The translations under genes and the position numbers were made by a program. Under the pieces are notes generated by a model. That model was not told the DNA's origin. It searched no databases and worked only from the letters and a program-made list of their open reading frames with translations. From an uncultured Peptococcaceae bacterium (GTDB lineage Bacteria; Bacillota; Desulfitobacteriia; Desulfitobacteriales; Syntrophobotulaceae), in the NCBI GenBank assembly GCA_937892995.1, contig CALBJS010000206.1:1-14165 (forward strand): DNA of 14,165 nucleotides. The letters run 5' to 3'. Positions 13,678-14,165 of the stretch are shown here, piece by piece (the first letter of the stretch is position 1; the number at the start of each line of letters is the position of its first letter).

Positions 13678-14165
13678 ATGACTATTAAACGAAAAGTCAA
13701 AGAAGATGTTTGGATTCCGACTACCTGTAATATGTGCTTTAATAGCTGCGATATTAGAGTGCATCGGGTAGACGGTGTGGTCGTGAAAATTGAAGGAAAC
13801 GCTAAAAGTCCGATAGGGGAAGGTCATATCTGTGGCAAAGGTGCTGCAGGGATCATGCAGCTCTATGATCCAAACCGTAAAACTAAACCCATGAAAAGAA
13901 CCAATCCTGAAAAAGGAATTGGAATCGACCCAAGTTGGGTGGAAATTAGTTGGGAAGAAGCTTATAGTATAGTCCAAACAGAAATTGAGAAAGCCATAGC
14001 TAAAAAGGGACCTAAGAATATTTGCCACCATTGTTTTATCACTAATTTCCCCGGCACATTTAATGCTATTGCCTTCTTTGGCATGACTCTCCAAGCACCT
14101 AACTTTTTGATTCCGGATATCTGTGGGGCAGCGATCCATGGGATAGAGAGTATTCTCACCAGTGG
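13678..14165 (+). CDS. molybdopterin oxidoreductase (DMSO reductase superfamily), N-terminal 162 residues
   Basis: ATG 13678 is the first in-frame start after a stop at 13669. AAAGGAG (13659-13665) lies 12 bases upstream, a little far. The gene runs off the window. The [4Fe-4S] motif is Cys17-x2-Cys20-x3-Cys24-x27-Cys52 (TTCNMCFNSCDIRV ... GHICGKG). The WVEISWEEAYSIV segment (87-99) and LIPDICGAAIHG (144-155) match the family's conserved molybdopterin-domain beginnings. The N terminus lacks a twin-arginine export signal and a hydrophobic stretch (MTIKRKVKEDVWIPTTC), so the protein probably stays in the cytoplasm, unlike respiratory PsrA- or DmsA-type enzymes. This start resembles cytoplasmic members such as acetylene hydratase-like or formate dehydrogenase-like proteins. 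The substrate cannot be decided from 162 residues. Confidence 0.9.
   Translation, partial: MTIKRKVKEDVWIPTTCNMCFNSCDIRVHRVDGVVVKIEGNAKSPIGEGHICGKGAAGIMQLYDPNRKTKPMKRTNPEKGIGIDPSWVEISWEEAYSIVQTEIEKAIAKKGPKNICHHCFITNFPGTFNAIAFFGMTLQAPNFLIPDICGAAIHGIESILTS

Noticed and set aside
13633..14139. Minus-strand 168-codon open frame opposite the molybdoenzyme
   Set aside because: It is antisense to a clear [4Fe-4S]/molybdopterin reading frame and has no protein-family features.
1..14165. A defence island, toxin-antitoxin pair, prophage or insertion sequence
   Set aside because: No nuclease, transposase, integrase, reverse transcriptase or toxin-like gene is present in any frame, and no terminal inverted repeats with target duplication were seen.

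Overview
The window looks like a chromosomal stretch from a low-GC, spore-forming Clostridia relative, most like the Desulfitobacterium/Desulfosporosinus group. That placement is an inference. It rests on strong GGAGG-type ribosome binding sites, several TTG/GTG starts, a GerMN-domain lipoprotein, CWB2 cell-wall-binding repeats, and a molybdopterin oxidoreductase beside an XRE-cupin regulator. No transposase, integrase, CRISPR array, tRNA or rRNA was seen.

Layout. Positions 1-518 hold the 3' end of an MgtE-type magnesium channel, followed on the same strand by a small exported protein (593-976). Next, on the minus strand, comes a probable two-gene unit: a 964-residue surface protein built as two Fn3 domains, three CWB2 repeats and five Fn3 domains (1856-4750), then a membrane-anchored protein of unknown function (1104-1820). 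A minus-strand lipoprotein of 425 residues (4943-6220) lies divergent from an MFS efflux-type transporter (6518-7735). A GNAT acetyltransferase (7860-8282) converges tail to tail, four bases apart, with a GerMN lipoprotein (8287-8841). Then come a SAM methyltransferase (9126-9719) and a two-gene operon of a variant SAICAR synthetase (purC-like, 9873-10562) and an MscS-family channel (10572-11672). A region with three stem-loops and a decayed gene fragment separates these from a minus-strand XRE-cupin regulator (11957-12616). Divergent from the regulator are a roughly 325-nt leader, a small polytopic membrane protein (13103-13582) and the start of a cytoplasmic-looking molybdopterin oxidoreductase (13678 to the window end).

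How the parts may work together. The right end has the layout of a regulated module: the XRE-cupin regulator and the membrane protein/molybdoenzyme genes have divergent promoters, with a TAAGTA repeat at the regulator promoter. The purC-like and mscS genes share a promoter and are separated by 9 bases. The surface protein and its downstream membrane protein share one extended -10 promoter. Most of the rest is ordinary housekeeping or accessory content.

I did not find a clearly new defence or mobile system. The best leads are the purC variant with altered active-site motifs, the unexplained structured leader before the molybdoenzyme locus, and the Fn3-CWB2-Fn3 surface protein with its paired membrane protein.
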